The notes: generated by a model not told the origin, from the sequence alone. A DNA stretch of 64,000 bases from Halomicroarcula saliterrae (GCF_031624395.1 NZ_JAMQON010000007.1:1-64000), one strand, 5' to 3'; positions 32,949-41,965 are shown, counted from the first letter of the stretch. Program-made: numbers and translations.

Positions 32949-33602
32949 ATGAGCGACGCGACACCCGGGGAGCGAATCGGGCTCCCCTGTCCGGCCTGTT
33001 CGCCGGACATCGAGACCGTCCACGAGGTACTGAAGCCCGGCGGCCACGTTACGGTTCGCTGTACGGAGTGTGACCACGTCCACAAGGAGCAACTGCCCGA
33101 GGACTCGACCGTGCAGCGCGACGTCGTCGTCTCCCAGGACGGCGAATCGTTCAAAGCTCAGGTCGACGTGCCCGAGGAGGAGGAGCTGTCCGTCGGCGAG
33201 GAGTTCCTGCTGGAGACCGAGGAGGCCGTCGTCACGGCCCGCATCACAAGTCTGGAGACCGCCGACGGGCGCACGGAGGACGCACCCGCCGAGGTCGTCG
33301 AGACCATCTGGTCCCGCGCGGTCGGCAACGTCGCGGTCAACGTCACGATGCACCCGAAGGACGGGCGCCACGACGAGACCGAGAGCTTCAAGCTGCAGGT
33401 CCCCGGCGACTACGAGTTCACCGTCGGCGTGACCGAGCAGTTCGGCGACGAGGAGTTCACGGTGGAGGGCATCCACGTCCGCGACGACGCCCACGGCTAC
33501 GAACACGAGAAGCTGGATTTCGACGGCGACATGGTGTTCGCGAAGGACATCAACCGCCTCTACGTCCGCGACGAGTCTTCGACCGCCTGGTCGGCCTGGT
33601 AA
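32949..33602 (+). CDS. HVO_0476-type zinc finger protein
   Basis: The 217-residue protein has an N-terminal four-cysteine zinc ribbon (CPACSPD and CTECDHV, residues about 14-44) followed by acidic beta-rich sequence. It matches the haloarchaeal family known as HVO_0476 zinc-finger proteins, of unknown function. The start at 32949 (MSDATPGE) was preferred to 32910. It is followed 67 bases downstream by the isoaspartyl methyltransferase homologue, possibly in one transcript. Confidence 0.85.
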   Translation: MSDATPGERIGLPCPACSPDIETVHEVLKPGGHVTVRCTECDHVHKEQLPEDSTVQRDVVVSQDGESFKAQVDVPEEEELSVGEEFLLETEEAVVTARITSLETADGRTEDAPAEVVETIWSRAVGNVAVNVTMHPKDGRHDETESFKLQVPGDYEFTVGVTEQFGDEEFTVEGIHVRDDAHGYEHEKLDFDGDMVFAKDINRLYVRDESSTAWSAW

Positions 33603-33669
33603 TCGGCCGACGGCGTGCCGACGCACCGCCGGGCGGGCCATTCTTATAGCTCCGGTGGGAACCTCGACT

Positions 33670-34398
33670 ATGGACCCAGCGGTCCTTCGGGACGATATGG
33701 TCGACAGCCTCCAACACGAGAGCAAAGGCGTCGTCCAGAGCGCGTGGCTGTCAGCAGCGATGCGGGCGGTTCCGCGCGAGGCCTTTGTCGGCGAGCAACA
33801 GGCGTACTCCGACCGGCCCTTCGAGCGGCTGGGGACCCGCGTGCTCTCGCCCAGTACCGCCGCACGGCTGCTGGAAGCGCTCGCCCCCGAGGAGGGCGAC
33901 GAGGTGCTGGTCGTCGGAGCCGGTATCGGCTACACCGCCGCCGTGCTGGCCGAGCGCGTCGGGGCCGCGAACGTGCAGGCTATCGATATCACGCGCCGAC
34001 TCGTCCTGGAGGCCCGCTCGAACCTCGCCGAGGCCGGCTACGAGGCCGTCCTCGTCGACCGGCGCGACGGCGCCGACGGTCTCCCCGAGTACGCGCCCTA
34101 CGACCGCGTCCTGCTGGAGGCGGCCGCTATCGAACCGCCGCGTGCACTGGTGAGACAGCTGGCCGAGGACGGCCGGCTCGTGATGCCACTGGGCGCCAGC
34201 GAGCAGACGCTGGCTATCGTCGACGCCGACGGCGAGAGCGAGCGGCTGGGCAGCGTCGCCTTCCAGCCGATGCTCGTCGAGGGCGAACAGGCGGACACGG
34301 TCGAGCGCAACCGCACCCGTCGCGAGGACCGCGAACACGCCCAGCGGTCGGCCCAGTCCCGGACCGGCTGGGAACAGGACTGGATCGACTGGGACTAG
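33670..34398 (+). CDS. pcm: Protein-L-isoaspartate O-methyltransferase homologue
   Basis: The 242-residue SAM-dependent methyltransferase has the PCMT N-terminal region (MRAVPREAFV and RLGTRVLSPSTAARLLEAL) and SAM-binding motif I VLVVGAGIGYTAAVLA (residues about 78-93). PCMT repairs isoaspartyl residues in aged proteins. The usual 'GTGSGY' of motif I is GAGIGY here, as in the haloarchaeal paralogue, and residues about 200-242 form an additional charged tail. The start at 33670 fits the family better than 33655. Confidence 0.85.
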   Translation: MDPAVLRDDMVDSLQHESKGVVQSAWLSAAMRAVPREAFVGEQQAYSDRPFERLGTRVLSPSTAARLLEALAPEEGDEVLVVGAGIGYTAAVLAERVGAANVQAIDITRRLVLEARSNLAEAGYEAVLVDRRDGADGLPEYAPYDRVLLEAAAIEPPRALVRQLAEDGRLVMPLGASEQTLAIVDADGESERLGSVAFQPMLVEGEQADTVERNRTRREDREHAQRSAQSRTGWEQDWIDWD

Positions 34399-34420
34399 CG
34401 TCGCCGTTGGGACTGAGACG

Positions 34421-34867
34421 CTACCTGTTTTTCACCACCAGTAGCTCCGTGTTGGACTGGTCGTCCCGATAGTTACCCGCAGCGTGCGGTTTCACCGAGA
34501 ACGTCACCGTCCCCTCGTTCTGGTTCGGCCCCAGGGACGGCGACAGCGACAGCTCCGCCTCGCCGTCGTCCCCGGTCGAAGCCGTCGTGACACTGTCGAG
34601 CGTCGCCGTCCCGCTCGTTGCAACCACCGTCGCCCCGGCTATTTTCGCCCCCTTCGGATCGACGACCGTGACGGTCACCTCGCCGTCGCCGGTCCCCGTC
34701 ACCTCGGGGTCGGGTTCGACATCCACCTCGGTCACGTTGAGCGTCTCGATCCCCGAAATCGTGCTCATCATCACCCCGAGACAGGCAACACCGACGACCA
34801 GCGCGATGACCAGCCTGATAGGGAGCCCCTCTATCGCCCGTTCGTCACGCCAGAGTGTGTGACTCAT
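34421..34867 (-). CDS. Type IV pilin-like or surface Ig-like protein
   Basis: The 148-residue protein has a positively charged start (SHTLWRDERAIEGLP), one hydrophobic helix (IRLVIALVVGVACLGVMMS) and an extracytoplasmic Ig-like/invasin-like beta domain (VTGTGDGEVTVTVVDPKGAKIAGATVVATSG). The start and helix resemble pilin N-termini, with RAIEGLPIRLVIAL as a possible processing region, but a membrane-anchored surface protein is equally possible. ATG 34867 was chosen because upstream sequence is low-complexity. Confidence 0.7.
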   Translation of the reverse strand: MSHTLWRDERAIEGLPIRLVIALVVGVACLGVMMSTISGIETLNVTEVDVEPDPEVTGTGDGEVTVTVVDPKGAKIAGATVVATSGTATLDSVTTASTGDDGEAELSLSPSLGPNQNEGTVTFSVKPHAAGNYRDDQSNTELLVVKNR

Positions 34868-34977
34868 GGGCCGGGCTGGTCGCGGACTGGTACTTGAAGG
34901 GTCGTGCGAAGGTCCAAAGCCGAAGGCGGGACCAGACGAGGGGTCCTGCAACGGCGGCTACCGCGTCGACAGCGGGC

Positions 34978-35346
34978 CTAGAGGCCGGGGACGAAGGCCA
35001 CGACACCCCACGCGAGAGCGATGGCGAGCAGGGCACCGAGCAGATTCACGACGGCGTTGACGCTCGCTCTGGCCCGAGCGCCCGACTCCCAGAGGTGGAC
35101 AGTGTCGAACGAAAAGGACGAGAACGTCGTAAAGGAGCCGCAGGCCCCGGTGCCGACGAACAACACGAGTTCGCTGTCGAGGCCGGCGAAGGTGACCAGA
35201 CCGAGGACGAAGCTCCCGACGACGTTGACGCTGAGTGTCCCCAGCGGGAACCCCTCGATATCGACCGCCGAACCGAGATAGTGCCGACAGAGAGCGCCGA
35301 TAGCGCCGCCGGTCCCGACGAGGTGGGCCGGTTCGACGCTCACCAT
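34978..35346 (-). CDS. crcB: Fluoride ion channel CrcB/Fluc, subunit 1
   Basis: The 122-residue protein has four transmembrane helices with family motifs GGAIGALCRHYLG, GTLSVNVVGSFVLG and TTFSSFSFDT. Fluc channels export fluoride as dual-topology dimers; adjacent paralogues as here usually form heterodimers with fixed opposite orientations. Its ATG overlaps the stop of the next crcB gene by seven bases. Confidence 0.92.
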   Translation of the reverse strand: MVSVEPAHLVGTGGAIGALCRHYLGSAVDIEGFPLGTLSVNVVGSFVLGLVTFAGLDSELVLFVGTGACGSFTTFSSFSFDTVHLWESGARARASVNAVVNLLGALLAIALAWGVVAFVPGL

Positions 35347-35729
35347 CGGTGGTCCCTCCGTTCAAAGACGGCGACCGCCTGGCGCGCGGCGAGCACCCCG
35401 CCAAAGCCCAGCGCGTAACTCGCGGCGACGTTCGCGACCGCCCACTCCGGCGTCAGCACCGTCTCGACGGCGAACGTGCTGTAGGTGGTAAACGAGGAGA
35501 GAAAGCCGGTGGTCGCCGCGACCTTGGTCTCGTCCGCCAGCACGCCCAGATGCATCGCCTCGTACAGCAGAAAACCGAGCGCGAAGCTTCCCAGCGCGTT
35601 GACCAGAAGCGTCCCCTGGAGGCCGGGGACCAGCGACCCGGCGAAGTACCGGAGGTTCGAGCCGGCGAACCCGCCGATACCTATCAACACGACTGTTTCG
35701 ACCGTCAGTAGTGGATGTGACTCGGTCAT
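35340..35729 (-). CDS. crcB: Fluoride ion channel CrcB/Fluc, subunit 2
   Basis: The 129-residue paralogue of the neighbouring CrcB has GGFAGSNLRYFAG, GTLLVNALGSFALG and SSFTTYSTFAVE. It is translationally coupled to the downstream subunit. The ATG at 35729 (MTESHPL) was chosen because upstream in-frame residues do not resemble the family. No fluoride riboswitch could be recognised upstream by eye. Confidence 0.92.
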   Translation of the reverse strand: MTESHPLLTVETVVLIGIGGFAGSNLRYFAGSLVPGLQGTLLVNALGSFALGFLLYEAMHLGVLADETKVAATTGFLSSFTTYSTFAVETVLTPEWAVANVAASYALGFGGVLAARQAVAVFERRDHRW

Positions 35730-35868
35730 GGCAGGTGGGACAGGAGTCATCAGCCGAATCCCGTCCGTGAGGAGGGACCCGGCAGTTGGGGCGGGCGGAC
35801 TCCATCGCCCGTGTCGGCTCGGCATTTCGGGAGTCCGGCCAAAGCCGTTGCGAAAGCGCTCGCTGCTG

Positions 35869-36864
35869 TCAGTCCCCGTCGGCGTCCTCGGCGCCGTGGG
35901 CGCCCGCGACAGCGGCCGTCGACTCCGCGGCGCTGTGCTGGAGCTTCCCGACACCGACGGCGGTGACGTAGATGGCGACGGCCACGAGGACGATGACGCC
36001 CCCCGCGGTCGCTTCGGCGTAGTACGCGACGCCGATGCCCAGCAGCACCGCCAGTTCGGCCAGCACGACGGAGACGATGATGGACTCGCCGAAGCTCCGG
36101 GAGACCTGCGTCGCGCCGGCGACGGGGACGACGAGCATGGCGGCGACGAGGATGACGCCCATGATCTGCATCGCGCCGACGACGACCATCGCCGTCAGCA
36201 TCACCGTCACCCGGTTGTACCAGCGCACCGGGAGCCCGGAGACGGCGGCGGCCGTCTCGTCGAAGGTGACATAGAGGAGCTGGTTGCGCGTCAGGGCGAC
36301 GACGCCGACGATGACCGTAAACAGCGCGAGCAGGATGGCCGCGTTCTCGGCCGAGACCGTAGAGAGGTTGCCAAAGAGGAACTGGTTGACGCCGACGGCC
36401 AGCCCGCCCGCGTTGAGGCTGATGAGCGTCGTCCCGAGCGCGAACCCGGTCGAGAGGACGATGGCCATCGAGACGTCGTTGTCGGCGTCGGTCGCCTCGG
36501 TGATGAGCTCGATACACAGCGCCGCGACCATCGCGACGACGACCGCCGTCAGATACGGCGAGACGCCGAGGTCGAGGACGGCGTTGAGAAAGAGCCCGAC
36601 CGCGACGCCGGCGAAGGCGGTGTGTGCGAGCGCGTCGCCGATGAGCGCGAGCTGGCGGTGGACGAGGAAGGTCCCGATGAGGGGGGCCATCACGCCGATG
36701 CAGACGCCGACGAGAATCGCCCGGTGCATGAAGCCGTACCGGAGCAGTTCGAGTCCGGTCACGCCGGCGAGCCACGACATGAACAGGGACCAGAGCCCGA
36801 GCAGCCAGTAGAAGGGCGCAAAGAGGAGGTCGAGCGGCCCGGTCTGCAACACGGGCGCGCTCAT
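35869..36864 (-). CDS. Zinc/manganese-type ABC transporter permease (operon 1)
   Basis: The 331-residue permease belongs to the ABC-3 (ZnuB/MntB) family. It has about nine hydrophobic helices, with conserved ILVGVCIGVMAPLIGTFLVHRQLALIGDALAH at the N-terminal core and MQIMGVILVAAMLVVPVA further on. It overlaps the ATPase gene by four bases. Together with the next two genes it forms a complete importer for Zn2+, Mn2+ or a related divalent metal. Confidence 0.92.
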   Translation of the reverse strand: MSAPVLQTGPLDLLFAPFYWLLGLWSLFMSWLAGVTGLELLRYGFMHRAILVGVCIGVMAPLIGTFLVHRQLALIGDALAHTAFAGVAVGLFLNAVLDLGVSPYLTAVVVAMVAALCIELITEATDADNDVSMAIVLSTGFALGTTLISLNAGGLAVGVNQFLFGNLSTVSAENAAILLALFTVIVGVVALTRNQLLYVTFDETAAAVSGLPVRWYNRVTVMLTAMVVVGAMQIMGVILVAAMLVVPVAGATQVSRSFGESIIVSVVLAELAVLLGIGVAYYAEATAGGVIVLVAVAIYVTAVGVGKLQHSAAESTAAVAGAHGAEDADGD

Positions 36865-37613
36865 CTGTCGCCTCCAAGGAGGCTCGCCGCGGTTCCGAAG
36901 GCACGGCCCAGCGCGTCGCTCTCGACGAACTCGTCGGTCGAGCCGTCGAAGTATACCTCGCGGTTGAGACAGACGACCCGCTCGGCGTGTTCGGTGACGG
37001 CACCGAGGTCGTGCTCGATGAGCAGGACAGTGATACCCTCCGCGTGCAGCGACGAGAGCAGGTCGTAGAAGCCGGCGACGGACTCGACGTCGACCCCGAC
37101 GGTCGGCTCGTCGAGCACCAGCAGGTCGGCTTCGCTGGCCAGCGCGCGGGCGATGAAGGCCCGCTGGCGCTGGCCGCCCGAGAGCTGTGTCACCCGGCGG
37201 TCCCGGAACGCGGTCATGCCCACGGTGTCGATAGCGTCGTCGACGACCGCCCAGTCAGACGGCGAGAGCCAGCCGAAGCCGACGTGTGGGAACCGCCCCA
37301 TCTTGACGACTTCCCGGACGGTGATGGGCATCGACTTCGCGGCGCTGGCGTGCTGGGCGACGTAGCCCAGCCGGGCGCCGTCGTCGAAGTCGACGGCCGG
37401 CTCGCCGAACAGCCGGGCCGTCCCCGTGTCGGGCCGGCGCAGGCCGAGGATGAGCTGCAACAGCGTCGACTTCCCGGAGCCGTTCGGGCCGACGATGGCC
37501 ACGTACTCGCCCGTCTCGATTGCCAGCGTGATGTCCTCGACGACCGGTGTGGCCGTGTAGCCGAAGGTGACGCCGTCGAGGGCGACCACGGGGTCCGTGT
37601 TCGTCCCCGTCAT
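36861..37613 (-). CDS. Zinc/manganese-type ABC transporter ATPase (operon 1)
   Basis: The 250-residue ATP-binding subunit has Walker A GPNGSGKS (about 40-47), signature LSGGQRQR and Walker B LLVLDEPT. ATG 37613 overlaps the stop of the binding-protein gene by four bases. In-frame upstream sequence up to 38420 is antisense to that gene and not coding. It energises the adjacent ABC-3 permease. Confidence 0.93.
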   Translation of the reverse strand: MTGTNTDPVVALDGVTFGYTATPVVEDITLAIETGEYVAIVGPNGSGKSTLLQLILGLRRPDTGTARLFGEPAVDFDDGARLGYVAQHASAAKSMPITVREVVKMGRFPHVGFGWLSPSDWAVVDDAIDTVGMTAFRDRRVTQLSGGQRQRAFIARALASEADLLVLDEPTVGVDVESVAGFYDLLSSLHAEGITVLLIEHDLGAVTEHAERVVCLNREVYFDGSTDEFVESDALGRAFGTAASLLGGDR

Positions 37614-38659
37614 TCGAAGTTCCGCCACTCCTCCGCCCAGCCGTCGGGTCCGGCGTCTTCGGGCGCTTTGTTGCCGAGGACGACCTCGAACGTGGGCATG
37701 TTGATGTTGTCGGCTATCTCCTCGTACCCCCAGTTCTGGGCGACCCAGTCCTCGCGGACACCGGCGTAGGGGGTCACCGGGAAGTACGCCTCGACCTGGG
37801 TCGCGGCGACCAGTTCCTTCGCGGGCCGGCGGGACTCGAAGACGCCGTTGGCGATGTAGCGGATATCGTTCTCGCGGATGAACGCCTGGGCCTCCCGCCT
37901 GTCGGCGGGTGTCACCTCGCCGCTGGCGGCCAGATTCGTCACTATCGGGCGCATCTGCACGCCGTATCTGACGCCGATGTACTGGAAGGCGTTGTGGGCG
38001 GCCAGCTGGACCACGTCCCGCTCGGCGGCGTCGAAGATAGCGCGGTAGTCGTCGTCGATACGCTGGAGCACGTCCGTCTTGTAGCGCTTGGCGTTCTCGC
38101 GGAACCGGCCCTCGTGGTCGGGCAGCAGTTCGACGAACCCCTCGGTGATGTTGTCGACCGACTGTTCGGCCCGCTGCGGGTCGAGCCAGAAGTGCGGGTC
38201 CTTCCCCCGCTGGTCGCCGACCCCCTCCTCGTCGGGGTCGAGCGACGCCGCCAGGTCGACCAGTTCGACGCCCTCGCGGACGTTGATGAGAGCCGTCTCG
38301 ACGTCGTCGTCCCGCAGAGTCTGGATGGCGCGGTCCGCCCACGGCTGGAACCCGGGGCCGACGTGAACGAACGCGTCGGCCTCGATGATGTCCCGCGTGA
38401 CGCTGGCGTTCGGTTCCCACCCGTGTCCGTGTAGCCCCGTCGGGACGAGGTTCTCCACGGTCAGGGGCGTCTCACTGGCTATCTCGCGGCCGAAGTCGTA
38501 GAAACTGAAGAAGGAGGCCACTGCCACCGGGCCGCTCGACGTCGCACTCCCGCCGAGACAGCCCGCGAGACCGCCGGCGAGCAGCCCACCGCCGGCGGCG
38601 AGTGCCTGCCGGCGGGAGAGCCCCCGCCCGTCCGTCGACTGTCGCGTGTCGTTCGTCAT
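37610..38659 (-). CDS. Metal ABC transporter substrate-binding lipoprotein (operon 1)
   Basis: The 349-residue ZnuA/TroA-like protein carries a Tat signal (LSRRQALAAGG) and lipobox (LAGCLGG). Likely metal ligands are the histidine in HGHGWEP, that in DPHFWLDP and that in AAHNAFQYIG, plus an acidic residue near the C-terminus. Unlike the second operon's protein it has no His-rich loop. A leaderless start at 38659 is supported by a TATA element centred 26 bases upstream (38681-38690). Confidence 0.92.
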   Translation of the reverse strand: MTNDTRQSTDGRGLSRRQALAAGGGLLAGGLAGCLGGSATSSGPVAVASFFSFYDFGREIASETPLTVENLVPTGLHGHGWEPNASVTRDIIEADAFVHVGPGFQPWADRAIQTLRDDDVETALINVREGVELVDLAASLDPDEEGVGDQRGKDPHFWLDPQRAEQSVDNITEGFVELLPDHEGRFRENAKRYKTDVLQRIDDDYRAIFDAAERDVVQLAAHNAFQYIGVRYGVQMRPIVTNLAASGEVTPADRREAQAFIRENDIRYIANGVFESRRPAKELVAATQVEAYFPVTPYAGVREDWVAQNWGYEEIADNINMPTFEVVLGNKAPEDAGPDGWAEEWRNFE

Positions 38660-38680
38660 GCGTGGTATAGTCTACCCGAA

Positions 38681-38690
38681 CTAATTAATA
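38681..38690 (-). promoter_or_regulatory. TATA element of metal ABC operon 1
   Basis: TATTAATTAG on the minus strand, centred 26 bases before the ATG at 38659. Confidence 0.55.
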
Positions 38691-38704
38691 GTTTTCATCA
38701 AAGT

Positions 38705-38725
38705 ATTAGATTAGAGCTATCTAAT
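38705..38725. promoter_or_regulatory. Inverted repeat upstream of metal ABC operon 1
   Basis: Perfect 7-base arms ATTAGAT and ATCTAAT are separated by seven bases, just upstream of the TATA element. Position and symmetry suit the operator of a metal-responsive repressor or activator; none is encoded next to it, so the regulator is unknown. Confidence 0.45.
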
Positions 38726-38795
38726 TCTCTGCGGGCGGCGGTCAGTCCGGCCGCTCCAGCAGAGGGCTGAAGGGCCCAGTGCGCCTGAAACGGAT

Positions 38796-39905
38796 ATGGA
38801 CCCTGCCGAGCTCCGCGCGTCGATACCCGCGCTGGACCGCTGTACGTACTGTAACACGGGTGCAAGCGGGCCGAGCCCGCGCAACGTCGTCAGGGCGGCG
38901 ACGGATTTCCTGGAACACCACGCCTTCGAGGCCCCCGCGGCGGACGGACCCTACACCGTCGCGTTCGACGCCCTCGAAGCCGCTCGCGAGGTAGTCGCGT
39001 CGCATCTGGGCGCCCAACCCCCGGACGTGGCTTTCACCCGGAGCACCGCCGACGGCATCAACCTCGTCGCACAGTCCATCGACTGGCAGCCCGGCGACGT
39101 GGTCGTCCGAACCGACCTCGAACACCCCGCCGGGACGCTCCCGTGGGACCGACTCGTCGACACCCACGACATCGAGGTCCGAGTCATAGAAACCGAGGCC
39201 GGGCGGCTCGACATGGACGACGTGAAAGCGGCCGTCGACGGGGCCCGGCTCGTCCTGTTGAGCTCGCTGACGTGGAGCCACGGCACACAGCTGCCGGTCG
39301 GCGAGGTCGTCGATATCGCCCACGACAGCGGGGCGCAGGTGCTCGTCGACGCGGTCCAGTCGGTCGGACAACACCCCGTCGACGTGCGCGAGTGGGGCGC
39401 GGACTTCGTGGCGACGGCGGGCCACAAGTGGCTGCTGGGCGTGTGGGGCGGCGGGATGCTGTACGCCGACCCCGACGCGCTCGCCCGGCTTCGCCAGACT
39501 CGCATCGGCTACCGGAGCGTCGAGGACATGGGCGCCGAGGAGTACGCCTACCACGCTGGCGCCCGCCGGTTCGAGGTCGGGACCACCTCGCCCGCGCCCT
39601 ACGTCGCGCTGGCCGAGGCCATCGAGACGATGGAGGCGGTGGGGCTCGCGACCGTCGAGGCGCGCGTCGAACACCTCACGGACCGGCTGAAAGACGGGCT
39701 CGGCGACCGGCTGCTCTCGCCCGAGGGATACGAGTCGGGACTGGTCACGTTCGCCGCCGACGACCCCGAAGCGACCGTCTCACGCCTCGCCGACCGGGGT
39801 ATCGTCGTCCGGTCGCTCCCCCACCCCGAGGCCGTCAGGGCGTCCGTCCACGCGTTCAACACCGCCGACGAGATCGACCGGCTGCTGGGGGCCCTCGCCC
39901 CGTAG
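38796..39905 (+). CDS. Class V aminotransferase (cysteine desulfurase-like)
   Basis: The 369-residue PLP enzyme has NTGASGPSP near the N-terminus, TRSTADGINLV, SSLTWSHGTQLPV, the PLP-binding aspartate in LVDAVQSVGQHP and the Schiff-base lysine in TAGHKWLLG (about residue 210). The absence of the SufS/NifS cysteine loop suggests an isopenicillin-N-epimerase-like member rather than a dedicated desulfurase. Substrate cannot be assigned. It is followed by the NUDIX-eIF2B fusion after 30 bases, possibly in one transcript. Confidence 0.87.
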   Translation: MDPAELRASIPALDRCTYCNTGASGPSPRNVVRAATDFLEHHAFEAPAADGPYTVAFDALEAAREVVASHLGAQPPDVAFTRSTADGINLVAQSIDWQPGDVVVRTDLEHPAGTLPWDRLVDTHDIEVRVIETEAGRLDMDDVKAAVDGARLVLLSSLTWSHGTQLPVGEVVDIAHDSGAQVLVDAVQSVGQHPVDVREWGADFVATAGHKWLLGVWGGGMLYADPDALARLRQTRIGYRSVEDMGAEEYAYHAGARRFEVGTTSPAPYVALAEAIETMEAVGLATVEARVEHLTDRLKDGLGDRLLSPEGYESGLVTFAADDPEATVSRLADRGIVVRSLPHPEAVRASVHAFNTADEIDRLLGALAP

Positions 39906-39935
39906 CTTGATTGGCGCCCCGGCACTCGCTACGGT

Positions 39936-41225
39936 ATGGACGAACGCGCTGTCGTCACCTGCTTCCTGCGCAACGACGGCGAGATACTGCTGCTCCGACG
40001 CAGCGACGCCGTCGGGAGCTATCGGGGACGGTGGGGCGGCGTCGCCGGCCACGTGCGAACCGACGACGGTCGTGAGCGGGGAGTCGAGACGGCCGCACGG
40101 GCCGAAATCGCCGAGGAAACCGGGCTGGCCGAGGCCGTCTCCTCCGTCCGGTCAGGCGAACCGTTCCCGGTCGAGGACGGCGAGCGCCGCTGGCTGGTCC
40201 ACCCGTTCCTCTTCGACTGCGAGTCGCGGACCGTCGAGCCGAACGAGGAGACCGCCGACCATGAGTGGGTCCACCCGCCCGAGATACTGCGCCGGGCGAC
40301 GGTCCCTCGCCTGTGGACCAGCTACGACCGGGTCCGACCCCGAATCGCGACGCTCCGGGACGACCGCGCGCACGGCTCGGCGTGGCTCTCCCTGCGTGCG
40401 CTCGAAACGCTGCGCGACGAGGCCGCGCTGGCCGTCGAGGGGCGAACTGACGGCCGTGAAGCGGGCGAGCGGGACGGCGACACCTGGCCGTCGCTGGCGG
40501 CGCTGGCCCGCCGGCTCCGGGACGCCCGACCCTCGATGGCCGTCGTCGAGAACCGCATCAACCGCGTGCTGCTGGCCGCGAGCGACGACGGGACCGCCGG
40601 CGCTGTCGAACGGGCCGCCCGCGGGGCCATCGAACAGTCCGTGGGCGCCGACCGCGAGGCCGCGCGGCTGGCCGCCGAGTCGCTGCCCGACCGGGTGGCG
40701 ACGCTCTCTCGGTCGGGGACCGTCGAACGGGCGCTTCGGACCGCCGACCCCGAGGCGGTGCTGGTGGCCGAATCACGGCCCGGCGGCGAGGGCGTCGGCG
40801 TCGCCGAGTCGCTGTCGGCGGTGACCGACGCGGCGCTGACCACCGACGCGGCCCTGCCCTTCGAGCTGGACGAGTGGGACGCCGGGGCGGTGGTCGTCGG
40901 CGCCGACCGCGTGCTACCGGACGGGCGCGTCGTCAACAAAGTCGGCACCTGCGGGGCGGCGCTGGCGGCGGCCGAGGCGGGTATCGACTGTCTCGTCGTC
41001 GCGGCCAGCGACAAGGTCGCCGCGACCGACGCCTACGACCTCGAACCCCGCGACCCCGGCGAGCTGTACGACGGCGACGCCGAGCTCGGGGTGGCGAACC
41101 CGACCTTCGACGTGACGCCGGCCGACGCCGTCACCGCCGTGGTCACCGAACAGGGCCGGCTCTCGACGGCGGAGGTCGCGGCCGTCGCGGCCGCACACCG
41201 GGAGTGGGCGGCGTGGGACGGCTAG
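39936..41225 (+). CDS. NUDIX hydrolase fused to eIF2B-like domain
   Basis: The 429-residue protein joins two enzymes. Residues 1 to about 140 form a NUDIX domain (ILLLRRSDAVGSYRGRW; AEIAEETGL of the NUDIX box, with its usual leading Arg replaced by Ala). Residues about 165-425 form an eIF2B-alpha/delta-like domain (VIENRINR-type start, later VVVGADRVLPDGRVVNKVGT and the NPTFDVTPADAVTAVVTEQG end). That superfamily includes sugar-phosphate isomerases such as ribose-1,5-bisphosphate isomerase as well as translation-factor subunits. The fusion suggests sequential action on a nucleotide-derived sugar phosphate (inference). Confidence 0.85.
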   Translation: MDERAVVTCFLRNDGEILLLRRSDAVGSYRGRWGGVAGHVRTDDGRERGVETAARAEIAEETGLAEAVSSVRSGEPFPVEDGERRWLVHPFLFDCESRTVEPNEETADHEWVHPPEILRRATVPRLWTSYDRVRPRIATLRDDRAHGSAWLSLRALETLRDEAALAVEGRTDGREAGERDGDTWPSLAALARRLRDARPSMAVVENRINRVLLAASDDGTAGAVERAARGAIEQSVGADREAARLAAESLPDRVATLSRSGTVERALRTADPEAVLVAESRPGGEGVGVAESLSAVTDAALTTDAALPFELDEWDAGAVVVGADRVLPDGRVVNKVGTCGAALAAAEAGIDCLVVAASDKVAATDAYDLEPRDPGELYDGDAELGVANPTFDVTPADAVTAVVTEQGRLSTAEVAAVAAAHREWAAWDG

Positions 41226-41295
41226 GGCCGGCGACGGTCCGTCAGCGGTCGCCGACGCGTTCGCTGGGAGCGCGAGGACGGCGACACGGCGAGGC

Positions 41296-41925
41296 TCAGT
41301 CCCAGCGAGCGACCGCGCGGACCGGTGCGCCGTCGCCGTCGAGCCGCATCGGCAGGACCGAGAGCTCGAACCGCTCGGGGAGCCCGTCGAGGTTCGTCAG
41401 GTTCTCCGCGATGAGCCGGTCGTTCCCGAGCAGTTCGCCGTGTGCGGGGACGCCCGCCGCCGGGTGGTCGTCGGTCGGTGTCGGGTCGACGTTGAGCGCG
41501 TCGGTAGCCACGTCGTAGCCGTGGTCGACGCAGTGACGGGCCGCGGCCGGCGTCAGATAGGGATGGTCGAGATAGCGGGGCTCGCCCCAGTGGCTGTCCC
41601 AGCCGGTCCGGAGGACCACCGCGCCGGCGTCGACCGTCGGCAGGTCGGCCGGCCGAATCGGTTCGCGGGGCCCGCAGCCCCGCAGGTCCACGCGGACGGC
41701 CTCGCGGACGAACCGCGAGACCGGAAACTCGTCGAGCGTCCGGCCGTCGGCCTCGGTGTGGCTCGGCGCGTCGACGTGGGTGCCGGTGTGGCTGCCACAG
41801 GAGAGCGCCGAGACGCGGTAGCCGTCGGCCGCCATCGTAGCGTGGGCATCCACGGAGACGGGCGGGTCGCCGGGAAAGACCGGCATCCCGGAGTCGATCG
41901 GCCGGGTCAGGTCGGCAATTGGCAT
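41296..41925 (-). CDS. Cyclase family protein (kynurenine formamidase-like)
   Basis: The 209-residue metal-dependent hydrolase has the diagnostic SHTGTHVDAPSH motif (residues about 44-55), LTRPIDSGMPVFPGDP near the N-terminus and HGELLGND-type sequence later. Members hydrolyse N-formylkynurenine or other amides and cyclic substrates. No tryptophan-catabolism neighbours are present, so the substrate is unknown. It is 40 bases downstream of the metallo-hydrolase gene, possibly cotranscribed. Confidence 0.88.
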   Translation of the reverse strand: MPIADLTRPIDSGMPVFPGDPPVSVDAHATMAADGYRVSALSCGSHTGTHVDAPSHTEADGRTLDEFPVSRFVREAVRVDLRGCGPREPIRPADLPTVDAGAVVLRTGWDSHWGEPRYLDHPYLTPAAARHCVDHGYDVATDALNVDPTPTDDHPAAGVPAHGELLGNDRLIAENLTNLDGLPERFELSVLPMRLDGDGAPVRAVARWD

Positions 41926-41965
41926 ACCGGGAGTGGACGGGCCGGCCGATTAGCCCTGCCGGTGG

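Noticed and set aside
34978-35868. Fluoride riboswitch in front of the crcB pair
   Set aside because: I looked upstream of 35729 for the conserved pseudoknot core and could not recognise it; a covariance-model search would be needed to claim one.
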